Made by a program: the position numbers and the translations under genes. This document shows, piece by piece, positions 1-7,123 of a DNA stretch of 14,152 nucleotides. Origin of the DNA: Candidatus Methylomirabilota bacterium (lineage in GTDB: Bacteria; Methylomirabilota; Methylomirabilia; Methylomirabilales; CSP1-5); NCBI GenBank assembly GCA_023249165.1, contig JAHFDE010000043.1, forward strand, positions 1 to 14,152, in the 5' to 3' direction. Position 1 is the first letter of the stretch. Every line of letters starts with the position of its first letter. The notes under the pieces were generated by a model. That model was not told the origin of the DNA. It saw only the letters and a list, made by a program, of their open reading frames with translations, and searched no databases.

Positions 1-1
1 C

Positions 2-640
2 CAACTGGGGGCGCTCATCCGGGCTCTGAAGCGCGACGGGGTGAGCGAGGCTATCATGGTCGGCAAGGTGCGGATGAGTCACCTCTTCAGCCAGGTCCGT
101 CCGGATGTCCGGGGAGCGCTACTCTATCTGCGCCTGAAGGATCGCCGGGGCGATTCCATCATGGAAGCGGTAGCCCAGGAGCTCGAGCGCGCCGGGATCA
201 CCCTCCTCGAGTGTACCCGGTTTCTGACTGGGGTCCTGGTTGAAAAGGGGATCCTGACCCGGCGGGCTCCGACGGAGCGGGAATGGGAGGACATCCGATT
301 CGGTCGGGAGGTCGCAAGCACCCTGGCGAACGTGAAGGTCGGACAGACGGTGGTGGTAAAGCAGGGCGCGGTCCTCGCGGTCGAAGCGGTCGAGGGGACC
401 GACGCCGCGGTGCGGCGAGGGGGCGAGCTCGGACGGGAAGGGGTGGTGGTTGTCAAGGTGTGCCGGCCCCAGCACGATTTTCGATTTGACGTCCCGGTGA
501 TCGGGCCGACCACCATTGCGGTGCTGCGCGAGGTGCGAGGGACGGCGCTGGGGGTGGAGGCGAACCGGACGCTGCTCCTGGATCGGGAACAGGCCCTTGG
601 TCTCGCGGATGAGGCCGGCATCGCGGTCGTGGCCGACTAG
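2..640 (+). CDS. lpxI: UDP-2,3-diacylglucosamine pyrophosphatase LpxI (5' partial)
   Basis: LpxI hydrolyses UDP-2,3-diacylglucosamine to lipid X and UMP in lipid A synthesis, at the cytoplasmic face of the inner membrane. It replaces LpxH in many non-enterobacterial lineages. The frame is open from base 2, so the gene begins upstream of the window. About 212 residues are visible against a usual length of roughly 270-290, so the N-terminal domain is mostly missing. The GTG at base 41 lies inside the protein, because the preceding codons (QLGALIRALKRDG) also read as family sequence. Family-like segments are GKVRMS, a VEAVEGTDAA stretch (bases about 374-403) and FDVPVIGPTTI (from base 485), the conserved end that I believe holds the catalytic Asp. 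The stop at 638-640 is followed by an inverted heptamer array. The neighbour lpxB uses this enzyme's product, which supports the call. Confidence 0.9.
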   Translation, partial: QLGALIRALKRDGVSEAIMVGKVRMSHLFSQVRPDVRGALLYLRLKDRRGDSIMEAVAQELERAGITLLECTRFLTGVLVEKGILTRRAPTEREWEDIRFGREVASTLANVKVGQTVVVKQGAVLAVEAVEGTDAAVRRGGELGREGVVVVKVCRPQHDFRFDVPVIGPTTIAVLREVRGTALGVEANRTLLLDREQALGLADEAGIAVVAD

Positions 641-651
641 AACCCACGGCT

Positions 652-724
652 GCCAGCGGTCAGCCATCAGCTGTCAGCTAGAGGACTTCTTCCCAAAGCG
701 GACAGCGGACAGCCGGCTGCTGGC
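652..724. repeat. Inverted heptamer array 1, lpxI to oxidoreductase gap
   Basis: Four consecutive 7-base units (CAGCGGT, CAGCCAT, CAGCTGT, CAGCTAG) occupy 654-681. A second run (AGCGGAC, AGCGGAC, AGCCGGC, TGCTGGC) occupies 697-724. Bases 652-679 pair with 697-724 as a 28-base inverted repeat with 21 Watson-Crick matches plus two possible G-U pairs, around a 17-base loop. No T-tract follows, so it does not look like a Rho-independent terminator. The unit sequence is unrelated to those of the arrays before lpxB and before the MEMO gene, but the layout is the same. Confidence 0.8.
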
Positions 725-745
725 TGCCCTCGCGAAGCGTTGAGA

Positions 746-1693
746 ATGGACCCTGAGCGAGACATACGGGTGGCGGTCATCGGGGTGGGCCATGTGGGTC
801 AGCACCACGCCCGGATCTACCGGGAACTCCCTGGAGTCGAGCTGGTCGGCGTCGTCGACATCGATCGTGCTAAGCTCCAGGAGTTGAGCAAATCCCTGGG
901 CGTGGCTGCATTTCAGGATTACCGGGACATGTTCGGCCGGGTGGACGCCGTCAGCGTCGCCGTCCCCACGGTTCTCCACGCCCCTATTGCCCGTGACTGT
1001 CTGGAGCGCGACCTTGACGTCCTCGTCGAAAAGCCCCTGGCCGAGACCTTGGAGGAGGCAGAGGAACTCACAGATCTGGCCAAGCGGCGGGGCCGGATCC
1101 TCCAGGTGGGCCATGTGGAGCGGTTTAACGGAGCGGTCCGCGCCCTTCATCGGATGGTTAAGATGCCGGGCTTCATTGAGTGCCATCGCCTCAGTCCCTT
1201 CCCGCAGCGCAGCACCGACGTGGACGTGATCCTCGATCTCATGATCCACGATATTGACATCATCCTCAGCCTGGTGAAGTCTCCGGTCACCCAGGTGCGC
1301 GCGGTCGGGGTGCCGGTCCTGACCGATCGCGTGGACATTGCCAATGCCAGGATTGAGTTCGCGTCAGGATGTGTGGCCAACGTGACCGCCAGCCGGGTGA
1401 GCGCCGAACGCGTCCGCAAGATTCGCATCTTTCAGCCGGACACGTATATCTCCCTCGACTATGCGAGTCAAGAAATCAGCCTCTACCGTCGCCTGCCGGG
1501 AGACCCTACGTTTCATCCCCCCCAGCCTCCTCGGATCATCAGGGAGGAGGTGGTCGTCGAGAAAGAAGAACCCCTCCGCCTACAGCTCGCGAGCTACCTC
1601 AGGTCGGTCCGAGAGCGGACGCGGCCAGAGGTCTCGGGGGAAGAGGCGGTGGAGGCTCTCCGGGCCGCGTCCCAGATCCTGGCTAAAATCTGA
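746..1693 (+). CDS. Gfo/Idh/MocA-family oxidoreductase, possibly GnnA-like
   Basis: This is an NAD(P)-dependent sugar dehydrogenase of 315 residues, the usual size for the family. The N-terminal Rossmann fold has GVGHVG (residues 13-18). It is followed by the signature EKPLA (95-99, with the catalytic-type Lys), GHVERFN (122-128) and HDID (168-171). ATG 746 is preferred over an in-frame TTG at 740; neither has a strong ribosome-binding site. The gene lies between lpxI and lpxB. From memory, GnnA in Acidithiobacillus and Leptospira is a Gfo/Idh/MocA enzyme that oxidises the 3-position of UDP-GlcNAc, so that GnnB can aminate it and give lipid A with amide-linked chains. That role here is inference: no aminotransferase is visible, and a partner would have to lie upstream or elsewhere. 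The family assignment is secure; the substrate is not. Confidence 0.85.
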   Translation: MDPERDIRVAVIGVGHVGQHHARIYRELPGVELVGVVDIDRAKLQELSKSLGVAAFQDYRDMFGRVDAVSVAVPTVLHAPIARDCLERDLDVLVEKPLAETLEEAEELTDLAKRRGRILQVGHVERFNGAVRALHRMVKMPGFIECHRLSPFPQRSTDVDVILDLMIHDIDIILSLVKSPVTQVRAVGVPVLTDRVDIANARIEFASGCVANVTASRVSAERVRKIRIFQPDTYISLDYASQEISLYRRLPGDPTFHPPQPPRIIREEVVVEKEEPLRLQLASYLRSVRERTRPEVSGEEAVEALRAASQILAKI

Positions 1694-1699
1694 CATGAT

Positions 1700-1794
1700 G
1701 TCCAAAGTCCACAGTCCAACGTCCAACGTCGTCAGCGAGCTGAACAGCTTCCAGTCGGCGCTCGACTTTGGACGTCGGACGTTGGACGTTGGAC
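1700..1794. repeat. Inverted heptamer array 2, abutting the lpxB start codon
   Basis: The left arm 1700-1727 is GTCCAAA, GTCCACA, GTCCAAC, GTCCAAC. The right arm 1767-1794 is TTTGGAC, GTCGGAC, GTTGGAC, GTTGGAC. As inverted repeats the two 28-base arms match at 23 of 28 positions, around a 39-base loop. The right arm ends one base before the lpxB ATG at 1796, so the array occupies the whole space where a ribosome-binding site would lie. Confidence 0.88.
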
Positions 1795-1795
1795 C

Positions 1796-2953
1796 ATGAA
1801 CAAAAAGATACTCATCGTGGCCGGGGAGGCCTCCGGAGACCTCCACGCCGCCGATCTCGCGCGGGCCCTCCTCTCCCTCGACCCGGAGGTCACCCTCTTG
1901 GGGATGGGGGGGGAGCAGATGCGGCTGGCTGGCGTAAAGCTCTTGGTGGATGCCAGGGAGTTGGCCGCGGTTGGATTCACCGAGGTCCTCTCGCGCCTGG
2001 CGGCATTGACACGCGCTTTTCGGCGGCTCCGGACGGCCCTCGACGCGGAAGATCCTGCCCTTCTCCTCCTGGTCGACTTCCCCGATTTCAATTTTTGGTT
2101 GGCGCGGGCCTCCCGGCGGATGGGGATTCCCGTCCTGTACTACATCAGCCCGCAGGTCTGGGCCTGGCGGAAAGGGAGGATCCGGACGCTGAAGCGGCTG
2201 GTGGAAAAGATGCTGGTCATCTTCCCCTTTGAGGAGTTGCTGTATCGCGAGGCGGGGGTTCCCGTCGCTTTTGTCGGCCACCCCATGCTGGACCGTCTGC
2301 GGGACATTCCGAGTCGAGAAGAGGCTCGTCGCCGCATGGGGTATGATCTTTCGGATCGGATCATTGGCCTCCTCCCGGGGAGCCGTGAGGGCGAGGTCCG
2401 ACACCACCTCCCCGTTCTCAAAGAGGCTACCGCCCAGATTGTTCAAGCCGAACCTGCGGTCCGGTTTCTCGTGGCTGTGGCCGATTCGCTTCCTCCCGGC
2501 CTGGTCGAGACCCTCCTCCAGGGGAGCGATGCACCCATTCGACCGGTCCGAGGCCAGACGTACGAGATCATGCGGGCGGCAGACCTGTTGATCACGGCGT
2601 CAGGGACGGCAACCCTCGAGGCAGGGCTTCTCGGCACCCCCATGGTCATCATCTATCGGGTCTCCCGCCTCACCTGGTGGGTGGGCAGACTCTTGGTGGA
2701 TGTTCCCGCCATAGGGATGGTAAACTTAGTCGCAGGAAGGCGCGTGGTGCCCGAGCTGCTGCAGTGGGATTTTACCCCTGAGCGGGTGGCCAGGATCGCC
2801 CTGGAGCTCTTGCAGAGTCCTGAGGCCCTCGGGTCGATCCGCCAGGAGCTCCAGCAGATTCGAGGAAGGCTCGGGGAGGAGGGGACCTCTCTTCGCGCAG
2901 CCCGGGAGGTCCTCAAGACGCTGTATGAGGGAAGGGCCAGGAGTCGGAGGTGA
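1796..2953 (+). CDS. lpxB: Lipid-A-disaccharide synthase LpxB
   Basis: LpxB condenses lipid X with UDP-2,3-diacylglucosamine to form the beta-1,6-linked lipid A disaccharide; it is a peripheral inner-membrane glycosyltransferase (GT19). The 385-residue length is typical. Visible hallmarks are GEASGD (10-15), DFPDFNFW (94-101, the region of the catalytic Asp), SPQVWAW (118-124), GLLPGSREGEV (191-201), the nucleotide-binding ASGTATLEAG (268-277) and MVNLVAGRRVVPE (308-320). The start is fixed at ATG 1796 because the conserved ILIVAGEASGD begins at residue 5 and no upstream in-frame start exists. No Shine-Dalgarno is seen: the preceding bases are heptamer repeat. The stop overlaps the next start by four bases (GTGA). 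Confidence 0.97.
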   Translation: MNKKILIVAGEASGDLHAADLARALLSLDPEVTLLGMGGEQMRLAGVKLLVDARELAAVGFTEVLSRLAALTRAFRRLRTALDAEDPALLLLVDFPDFNFWLARASRRMGIPVLYYISPQVWAWRKGRIRTLKRLVEKMLVIFPFEELLYREAGVPVAFVGHPMLDRLRDIPSREEARRRMGYDLSDRIIGLLPGSREGEVRHHLPVLKEATAQIVQAEPAVRFLVAVADSLPPGLVETLLQGSDAPIRPVRGQTYEIMRAADLLITASGTATLEAGLLGTPMVIIYRVSRLTWWVGRLLVDVPAIGMVNLVAGRRVVPELLQWDFTPERVARIALELLQSPEALGSIRQELQQIRGRLGEEGTSLRAAREVLKTLYEGRARSRR

Positions 2954-3672
2954 AGCAATTTTGGAAGGATCTCCGAACCCATCCGGTTGTCGTTGCCATC
3001 CTCACCTGGCTGTCGGCGTTCCTGCTCCGGAACCTCTTCCGGTCCCTGCGGGTGAGCTATGTGGGGCGCGAGGTGCTCGACCGGCTTATCCGCGCCGAGG
3101 GGAGGCAGGTCATGGCGGCCTTCTGGCATGGCCGGCTCCTCATGATGCCCTTTGCGCATCCCGAAGTGTCGTGGGCGGTGATGGTCAGTCGGCACCCGGA
3201 TGGGGAGGTCATCAGCCGGGTGGCGGAGCGATTCGGCATTCGGCCGGTTCGGGGCTCGGCCCGCGAAGCCGGCGCGTGGGCCCTTCTCGGGATGGTGCGA
3301 GCCTCCCGAAGAGGGTATCATCTGGCCATCACCCCCGACGGGCCTCTCGGCCCGAGGGAACATGTGAAGACCGGAACGATTGAACTCGCCCGCTTGGCGG
3401 GTACCCCGATCATTCCCGTTGCCTTCGCCTCGTCGCACGGAAGGTTCGAGCGAAGCTGGGACCGGCTTCTGATCCCGTATCCCTTTGGCCGGGGGGTGTT
3501 TGTGTACGGAGAACCCGTTGTGGTCGCTCCGACGGCCGGCCCCGAAGAGGTGGAGAAGGCGCGGGGCGTCTTGGAGGAGGGCCTGCGTCAGGTGACGGCG
3601 TTGGCCGATGCGTACTTCAAAAATCAGCCATCAGCCGTCAACCACAGATCGGCTAGGAAGCTAGAAGGCTGA
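2950..3672 (+). CDS. DUF374 lysophospholipid acyltransferase-family protein (LpxJ-like candidate)
   Basis: This 240-residue LPLAT-superfamily protein has the DUF374 pattern: FWHGRLLMMPF (58-68, with the catalytic-type His60), VSRHPDGEVI (79-88), VRGSAREAGAWAL (100-112), ITPDGPLGPREHV (127-139) and GTPIIPVAFASS (151-162). A hydrophobic N-terminal stretch (about 13-29) probably anchors it to the membrane. The GTG start overlaps the lpxB stop; an AGGAG at 2939-2943 gives good spacing and translational coupling. DUF374 enzymes include LpxJ, a late lipid A acyltransferase first described in Helicobacter and Campylobacter. Its place between lpxB and waaA suggests it acylates lipid A or a precursor, which is inference. 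The last residues (NQPSAVNHRS and on) are encoded by the repeat element that follows, so the natural C-terminus may have been altered. Confidence 0.85.
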   Translation: MKQFWKDLRTHPVVVAILTWLSAFLLRNLFRSLRVSYVGREVLDRLIRAEGRQVMAAFWHGRLLMMPFAHPEVSWAVMVSRHPDGEVISRVAERFGIRPVRGSAREAGAWALLGMVRASRRGYHLAITPDGPLGPREHVKTGTIELARLAGTPIIPVAFASSHGRFERSWDRLLIPYPFGRGVFVYGEPVVVAPTAGPEEVEKARGVLEEGLRQVTALADAYFKNQPSAVNHRSARKLEG

Positions 3673-3753
3673 GTTTGATCCGTGGTACTTTCCAGCCTGG
3701 TAGCGTTCCAGCATTCCAGCAGTCTATTGGTGACTGCTGATCGCCGATAGCCG
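3623..3753. repeat. Composite inverted array 3 (7- and 8-base units) before waaA
   Basis: The outer arms carry heptads: CAGCCAT, CAGCCGT and CAACCAC on the left (3625-3645), and ATTGGTG, ACTGCTG, ATCGCCG, ATAGCCG on the right (3726-3753). Bases 3623-3647 pair with 3724-3748 at 19 of 25 positions. Nested inside is a second inverted repeat, 3660-3671 with 3693-3704 (10 of 12), made of 8-base-like units (GCTAGGAA, GCTAGAAG). TTCCAGC also occurs at 3690, 3706 and 3714. The left arm lies inside the 3' end of the DUF374 gene. Confidence 0.7.
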
Positions 3754-3765
3754 AGAGCTTAGCTC

Positions 3766-5037
3766 ATGAGCGTCCTGTACAGCATCGGACTCTTCCTCGC
3801 GTTGCTCACCTACCTGCCTCGTCTTCTCCGCCGCAAGGGCCGGAGAGGTCCGTTCGGGCTGGCGGAGCGACTGGGTCGATACCCTGAATCGCTCACCATC
3901 AGGCTGCGAGAGAAACGCCCGCTCTGGCTCCATGCGGTTTCGGTGGGGGAGGCGATGGTGGGAGGCATTCTGGTTTCACGACTGCGCGCGAGGCGGTCGG
4001 GAGTGCCCCTCCTCGTCTCAACGGTCACCGCCACGGGACGGGAGGTGGCTCGAGAGCGCATACCTCAAGCGGAGGGGCACATCTACTTCCCGCTGGACTT
4101 CCCCGGACCCGTGGCCCGGGCCCTGACGGCCGTCAACCCCAGGCTCGTTCTCTTGACGGAGGGGGAGATATGGCCAAACTTCCTTGAGGCCTGCCACCTC
4201 CGAGGCGTGCCGGTCCTCCTGGTGAACGGCCGGGTCTCGCATCGGTCTTTCCGGCGCTGCCAGCTTGTCAAGCCGCTCTACCGACGGGTGCTCACGCGGA
4301 TCGCGCTCTTTTGCATGCAGGGCGAGGGGGACGCCCGCCGGATTCTGGCGTTGGGGGCCGATCCGGAGCGTGTGGTCGTCACGGGCAACATCAAGTATGA
4401 TGACGAGGAGGCGAATGACCAGTTCCCTGCTCGTCTTGCCCCTGTGGCGCGCCTTGTGGACGGTCGGCCGGTCTGGGTGGCTGGGAGTACCCATCGGGGA
4501 GAGGAGGGCCCCATCCTCCAGGCCTTTCGCGAGATCCGGACGGGGGTCCCCGATTCGATCCTGGTCATTGCCCCGCGCCACCCGGAGCGGATTCCCGAGG
4601 TCGAGATGCTCCTCCGGGAGGCAGACCTTCCCTTCATTCGTCGCAGCGCGCTTACCGGAGGCGCTGCCGAGCTTCCGTCGGTCGTCCTGGTCGATACCAT
4701 GGGAGAGTTGAGTCACCTCTACTCTCTGGCCACGGTGGCCTTTGTGGGAGGCAGCCTGGTCCCGGCGGGCGGGCATAACATCCTGGAACCCGCCCGGTAT
4801 CGGCGGCCAATCCTGTTCGGGCCCCACATGGACAACTTTGCCGAAGTGGCTGAAGCCTTCCTCGGTGAGGGGACACCTCATCGGGTTCGGGATGCCCCCG
4901 AGCTGGCGGCGCGGGTCCTCGAGCTCTTCCGCGATCCGGCTGCCGCGCACCGGATGGGGGAAGCCGCCTATCGCGTCCTGACCCGGAACCGGGGGGCCGC
5001 CGAGCGGACCGTTACCCTGATCGAGCGGTATCTGTGA
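3766..5037 (+). CDS. waaA: 3-deoxy-D-manno-octulosonic acid transferase WaaA (KdtA)
   Basis: WaaA transfers Kdo from CMP-Kdo to the lipid A precursor at the cytoplasmic face of the inner membrane (GT30). At 423 residues it has normal length. An N-terminal hydrophobic segment (about 4-20) is the expected membrane anchor. HAVSVGE (56-62) contains the presumed catalytic base Glu62. STVTATG (85-91), YFPLDFPG (107-114) and EGEIWPN (132-138, usually ETEIWPN) follow. The C-terminal domain has VAGSTHRGEE, IAPRHPER and the CMP-Kdo-binding GGHNILEPA segment. The start ATG has only a weak GAGAG upstream (3753-3757). The stop overlaps the lpxK GTG by four bases, implying coupled translation. The number of Kdo residues added cannot be read from the sequence. 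Confidence 0.96.
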   Translation: MSVLYSIGLFLALLTYLPRLLRRKGRRGPFGLAERLGRYPESLTIRLREKRPLWLHAVSVGEAMVGGILVSRLRARRSGVPLLVSTVTATGREVARERIPQAEGHIYFPLDFPGPVARALTAVNPRLVLLTEGEIWPNFLEACHLRGVPVLLVNGRVSHRSFRRCQLVKPLYRRVLTRIALFCMQGEGDARRILALGADPERVVVTGNIKYDDEEANDQFPARLAPVARLVDGRPVWVAGSTHRGEEGPILQAFREIRTGVPDSILVIAPRHPERIPEVEMLLREADLPFIRRSALTGGAAELPSVVLVDTMGELSHLYSLATVAFVGGSLVPAGGHNILEPARYRRPILFGPHMDNFAEVAEAFLGEGTPHRVRDAPELAARVLELFRDPAAAHRMGEAAYRVLTRNRGAAERTVTLIERYL

Positions 5038-6125
5038 ATCCGATCCTCCACCAATACTATCGCCAGTGGCTCGCCGGTCACGGCCCCTGGGGCCGCCCGG
5101 TGCGCGGTCTCCTGCGTGTAGCCTCCTGGATCTACGGCCTGGTTGTTCTGGGGCGTCTCGGCCTGTACCGCTCGGGTCTGCTCAGGCGGATTCGCCTGTC
5201 CGCGCCGGTCATCAGCGTCGGTAATATCACCGCTGGGGGGACCGGAAAAACTCCCTTCGTCATTCTCCTCGCACATGAGCTGAAAGACCGCGGACTTCGG
5301 CCAGCGGTCGTGACCCGGGGCTACCGGGGAAAGAGGGAAGGGAAGACGGTGGTGGTCTCTGACGGGGCGACCATTGAAGGCGGGTATCCTGAGTTCGGAG
5401 ATGAAGCGGTCCTTATTGCGCGGAAGCTGCCGGGCGTGCCCGTCGTGATGGCAAGGGATCGCGCCGAAGGAGGCCGGGAGGCGATTCGCCGGTTCGGGGC
5501 TGAGGCGATCGTGCTCGATGACGGCTTCCAGCACCTCCAGCTCGAGCGGGATCTGGACATCGTCCTGCTGGACCGGGCGAATCCCTTGGGCTACGGCTGC
5601 CTTCTCCCTCGCGGCCTCCTGCGGGAGCCGCTCGGCGCCCTCCGGCGCGCAGACCTCATCGTGGTCACGGGGACTCGCGCCGCCGAAGACGTTTGGCACA
5701 TCCCGCACCGGTTTCGCGAGATGCGGTCGGCGCCCCTCCTGCACGCGGTCTATCTGCCGACCGTCTTGACCGACGGGAAGACCGGAGAGGCGGTTGCGGA
5801 GGCGGATCTCCGCACACAGGTGGTGGCGGCCTTCTCCGGGATCGCGAACCCGCTCGGCTTCGAGCGGACCCTCCGGTCCCTCGGGATCGTCCCCAGGACG
5901 CATCTTATCTATCCGGATCATCATCCCTACGATGCCTCGGACCTGATGGCGATCGCGCAGCGGATGGCGGCGGTCGGCGCGACGGTCGCGTTGACGACCG
6001 AAAAGGACGCCGTTCGGCTGGAGGCGCTCGCCCCTCCGTTTACCGTGGTCGCGGTAGGCGTCCGCCTGAGCCTCGTGGGGGGCCAGCCGGAACTCAAGCA
6101 CTTCTTGGATGCCCTGTTTCCGTAG
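5034..6125 (+). CDS. lpxK: Tetraacyldisaccharide 4'-kinase LpxK
   Basis: LpxK phosphorylates the 4' position of the lipid A disaccharide with ATP, giving lipid IVA; it is a membrane-associated P-loop kinase. The 363-residue protein has a hydrophobic N-terminal helix (about 26-44), a Walker A within GNITAGGTGKTP (63-74), TRGYRG (94-99), GDEAVLIAR (122-130, usually GDEPLLLAR), LDDGFQHLQLERD (161-173), RGLLREPLGAL (193-203) and TTEKDAVRL near the C-terminus. The GTG start overlaps the waaA stop, with little Shine-Dalgarno sequence of its own, so it probably depends on reinitiation after waaA. It is followed nine bases later by an LpxL-family gene. Confidence 0.96.
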   Translation: MNPILHQYYRQWLAGHGPWGRPVRGLLRVASWIYGLVVLGRLGLYRSGLLRRIRLSAPVISVGNITAGGTGKTPFVILLAHELKDRGLRPAVVTRGYRGKREGKTVVVSDGATIEGGYPEFGDEAVLIARKLPGVPVVMARDRAEGGREAIRRFGAEAIVLDDGFQHLQLERDLDIVLLDRANPLGYGCLLPRGLLREPLGALRRADLIVVTGTRAAEDVWHIPHRFREMRSAPLLHAVYLPTVLTDGKTGEAVAEADLRTQVVAAFSGIANPLGFERTLRSLGIVPRTHLIYPDHHPYDASDLMAIAQRMAAVGATVALTTEKDAVRLEALAPPFTVVAVGVRLSLVGGQPELKHFLDALFP

Positions 6126-6134
6126 AGGTGAGGC

Positions 6135-7052
6135 GTGAAATCGCAGGCTCGGTGGCTCGACCTGGTGACGGCCAGCCTGCTGCTGGCGGTGGCGGTTCCT
6201 ATCGCGTACCTGCCCTCCTGGATCGCATATCCCATCGGCGAAGCGCTGGGTCGCCTGGCCTATCTTGTGGATCGTCGCCACCGGCGCGTGGCCGCAGAGA
6301 ACCTGCGCCTCGCCTTCGGAAGCGCATGCGGCCCCGACGAGATCCACACGATGGCGCGTGCTCACTTTCGCTGCCTCGGCCAGACCTTTGTGGAGACCTG
6401 CCGCCTCATCCGTCTAAGCCCGCAACATCTGATGGACGCCGTTGCGGTCAATGGGACGGATGTCCTGGATGCGATCAAGGCGACGGGACGGGGGGCCCTT
6501 TACGTGACGGCACACTTCGGGCCCTGGGAGTACCTTCCGGCGGTCTCGACCCATTGGTTCAACGAGCCCCTCACCGTCGTGGCCCGTCCCCTCGACAATC
6601 CTTATCTCGATCGATGGGTGAATGCGCTGCGACGCCGCTGGGGAAGTCGGGTGGTGGAGAAGCGTGACGCGATGAAAGAGCTGATGGACGTCCTCCGGCG
6701 GGGTGGAAAGGTGGGCGTCCTGATCGATCAGCACGTCTCGCGGCGGGAAGGCGTCGTTGTCTCCTTCTTTGGCCATCCGGCCTCCACGACCCACGCCCCC
6801 GCCTTGCTGGCCCTCCGGAGCGGCGCAGCCGTCATCCCCGTCGTGGTGCTCCGGGAGGGGAGGGGACGCTTCCGGATCCTCATGGGCAAGGAGGTGAGTC
6901 CTGGAGAGACCAAGGCGGACGTCGTGGCCATGACCGCTGCCATGACCGCCGCCCTGGAAGAGCTGATCCGCCGGTGTCCGGAGCAGTGGCTGTGGGTCCA
7001 CCGGCGGTGGAAGTACCTTACCGAAGAAAAGGTTGAAGGGATGAAGGGTTGA
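6135..7052 (+). CDS. LpxL/HtrB-family lipid A late acyltransferase
   Basis: This 305-residue member of the lauroyl/myristoyl acyltransferase family probably adds a secondary acyl chain to Kdo-lipid A at the inner membrane. An N-terminal hydrophobic helix covers about 9-30. The HX4E catalytic motif is HFGPWE (127-132, usually HFGNWE). ARPLDNPYLD (150-159), GVLIDQH (194-200) and FFGHPASTTHAPALLALRSGA (from 211) follow the family order. GTG 6135 has a good GAGGTGAG ribosome-binding site just upstream, between the lpxK stop and the start. Which chain it transfers, and whether it matches LpxL or LpxM, cannot be told from the sequence. The last codons (EKVEGMKG) lie in an 8-base tandem repeat that continues past the stop. 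Confidence 0.9.
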   Translation: MKSQARWLDLVTASLLLAVAVPIAYLPSWIAYPIGEALGRLAYLVDRRHRRVAAENLRLAFGSACGPDEIHTMARAHFRCLGQTFVETCRLIRLSPQHLMDAVAVNGTDVLDAIKATGRGALYVTAHFGPWEYLPAVSTHWFNEPLTVVARPLDNPYLDRWVNALRRRWGSRVVEKRDAMKELMDVLRRGGKVGVLIDQHVSRREGVVVSFFGHPASTTHAPALLALRSGAAVIPVVVLREGRGRFRILMGKEVSPGETKADVVAMTAAMTAALEELIRRCPEQWLWVHRRWKYLTEEKVEGMKG

Positions 7053-7086
7053 AGGGATCAAGGGCACAAGGGCACAAGGGTTAGAG
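7031..7086 (+). repeat. Tandem 8-base repeat spanning the acyltransferase stop
   Basis: Seven consecutive octamers are visible: GGTTGAAG, GGATGAAG, GGTTGAAG, GGATCAAG, GGCACAAG, GGCACAAG, GGTTAGAG. The consensus is about GGNNNAAG. The first three units lie in or across the 3' end of the acyltransferase coding region and the rest lie in the gap before waaF. No inverted partner is seen, unlike the heptamer arrays. Confidence 0.85.
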
Positions 7087-7123
7087 AGTGTTGTGATCGT
7101 TGACACCTCTGAAGGCAGATGAG

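Noticed and set aside
740..745. TTG 740 as start of the Gfo/Idh/MocA gene
   Set aside because: It has no better ribosome-binding site than ATG 746, and two extra residues add nothing conserved.
4018..6365. Long open frames on the minus strand opposite waaA and lpxK
   Set aside because: They are antisense to genes with clear motifs, are rich in Arg, Pro, His and Gly as expected from GC-rich shadows, and show no family pattern.
7100..7123. TTG 7100 as start of waaF
   Set aside because: ATG 7124 has GAAGG at good spacing, and the upstream residues are not family-like.
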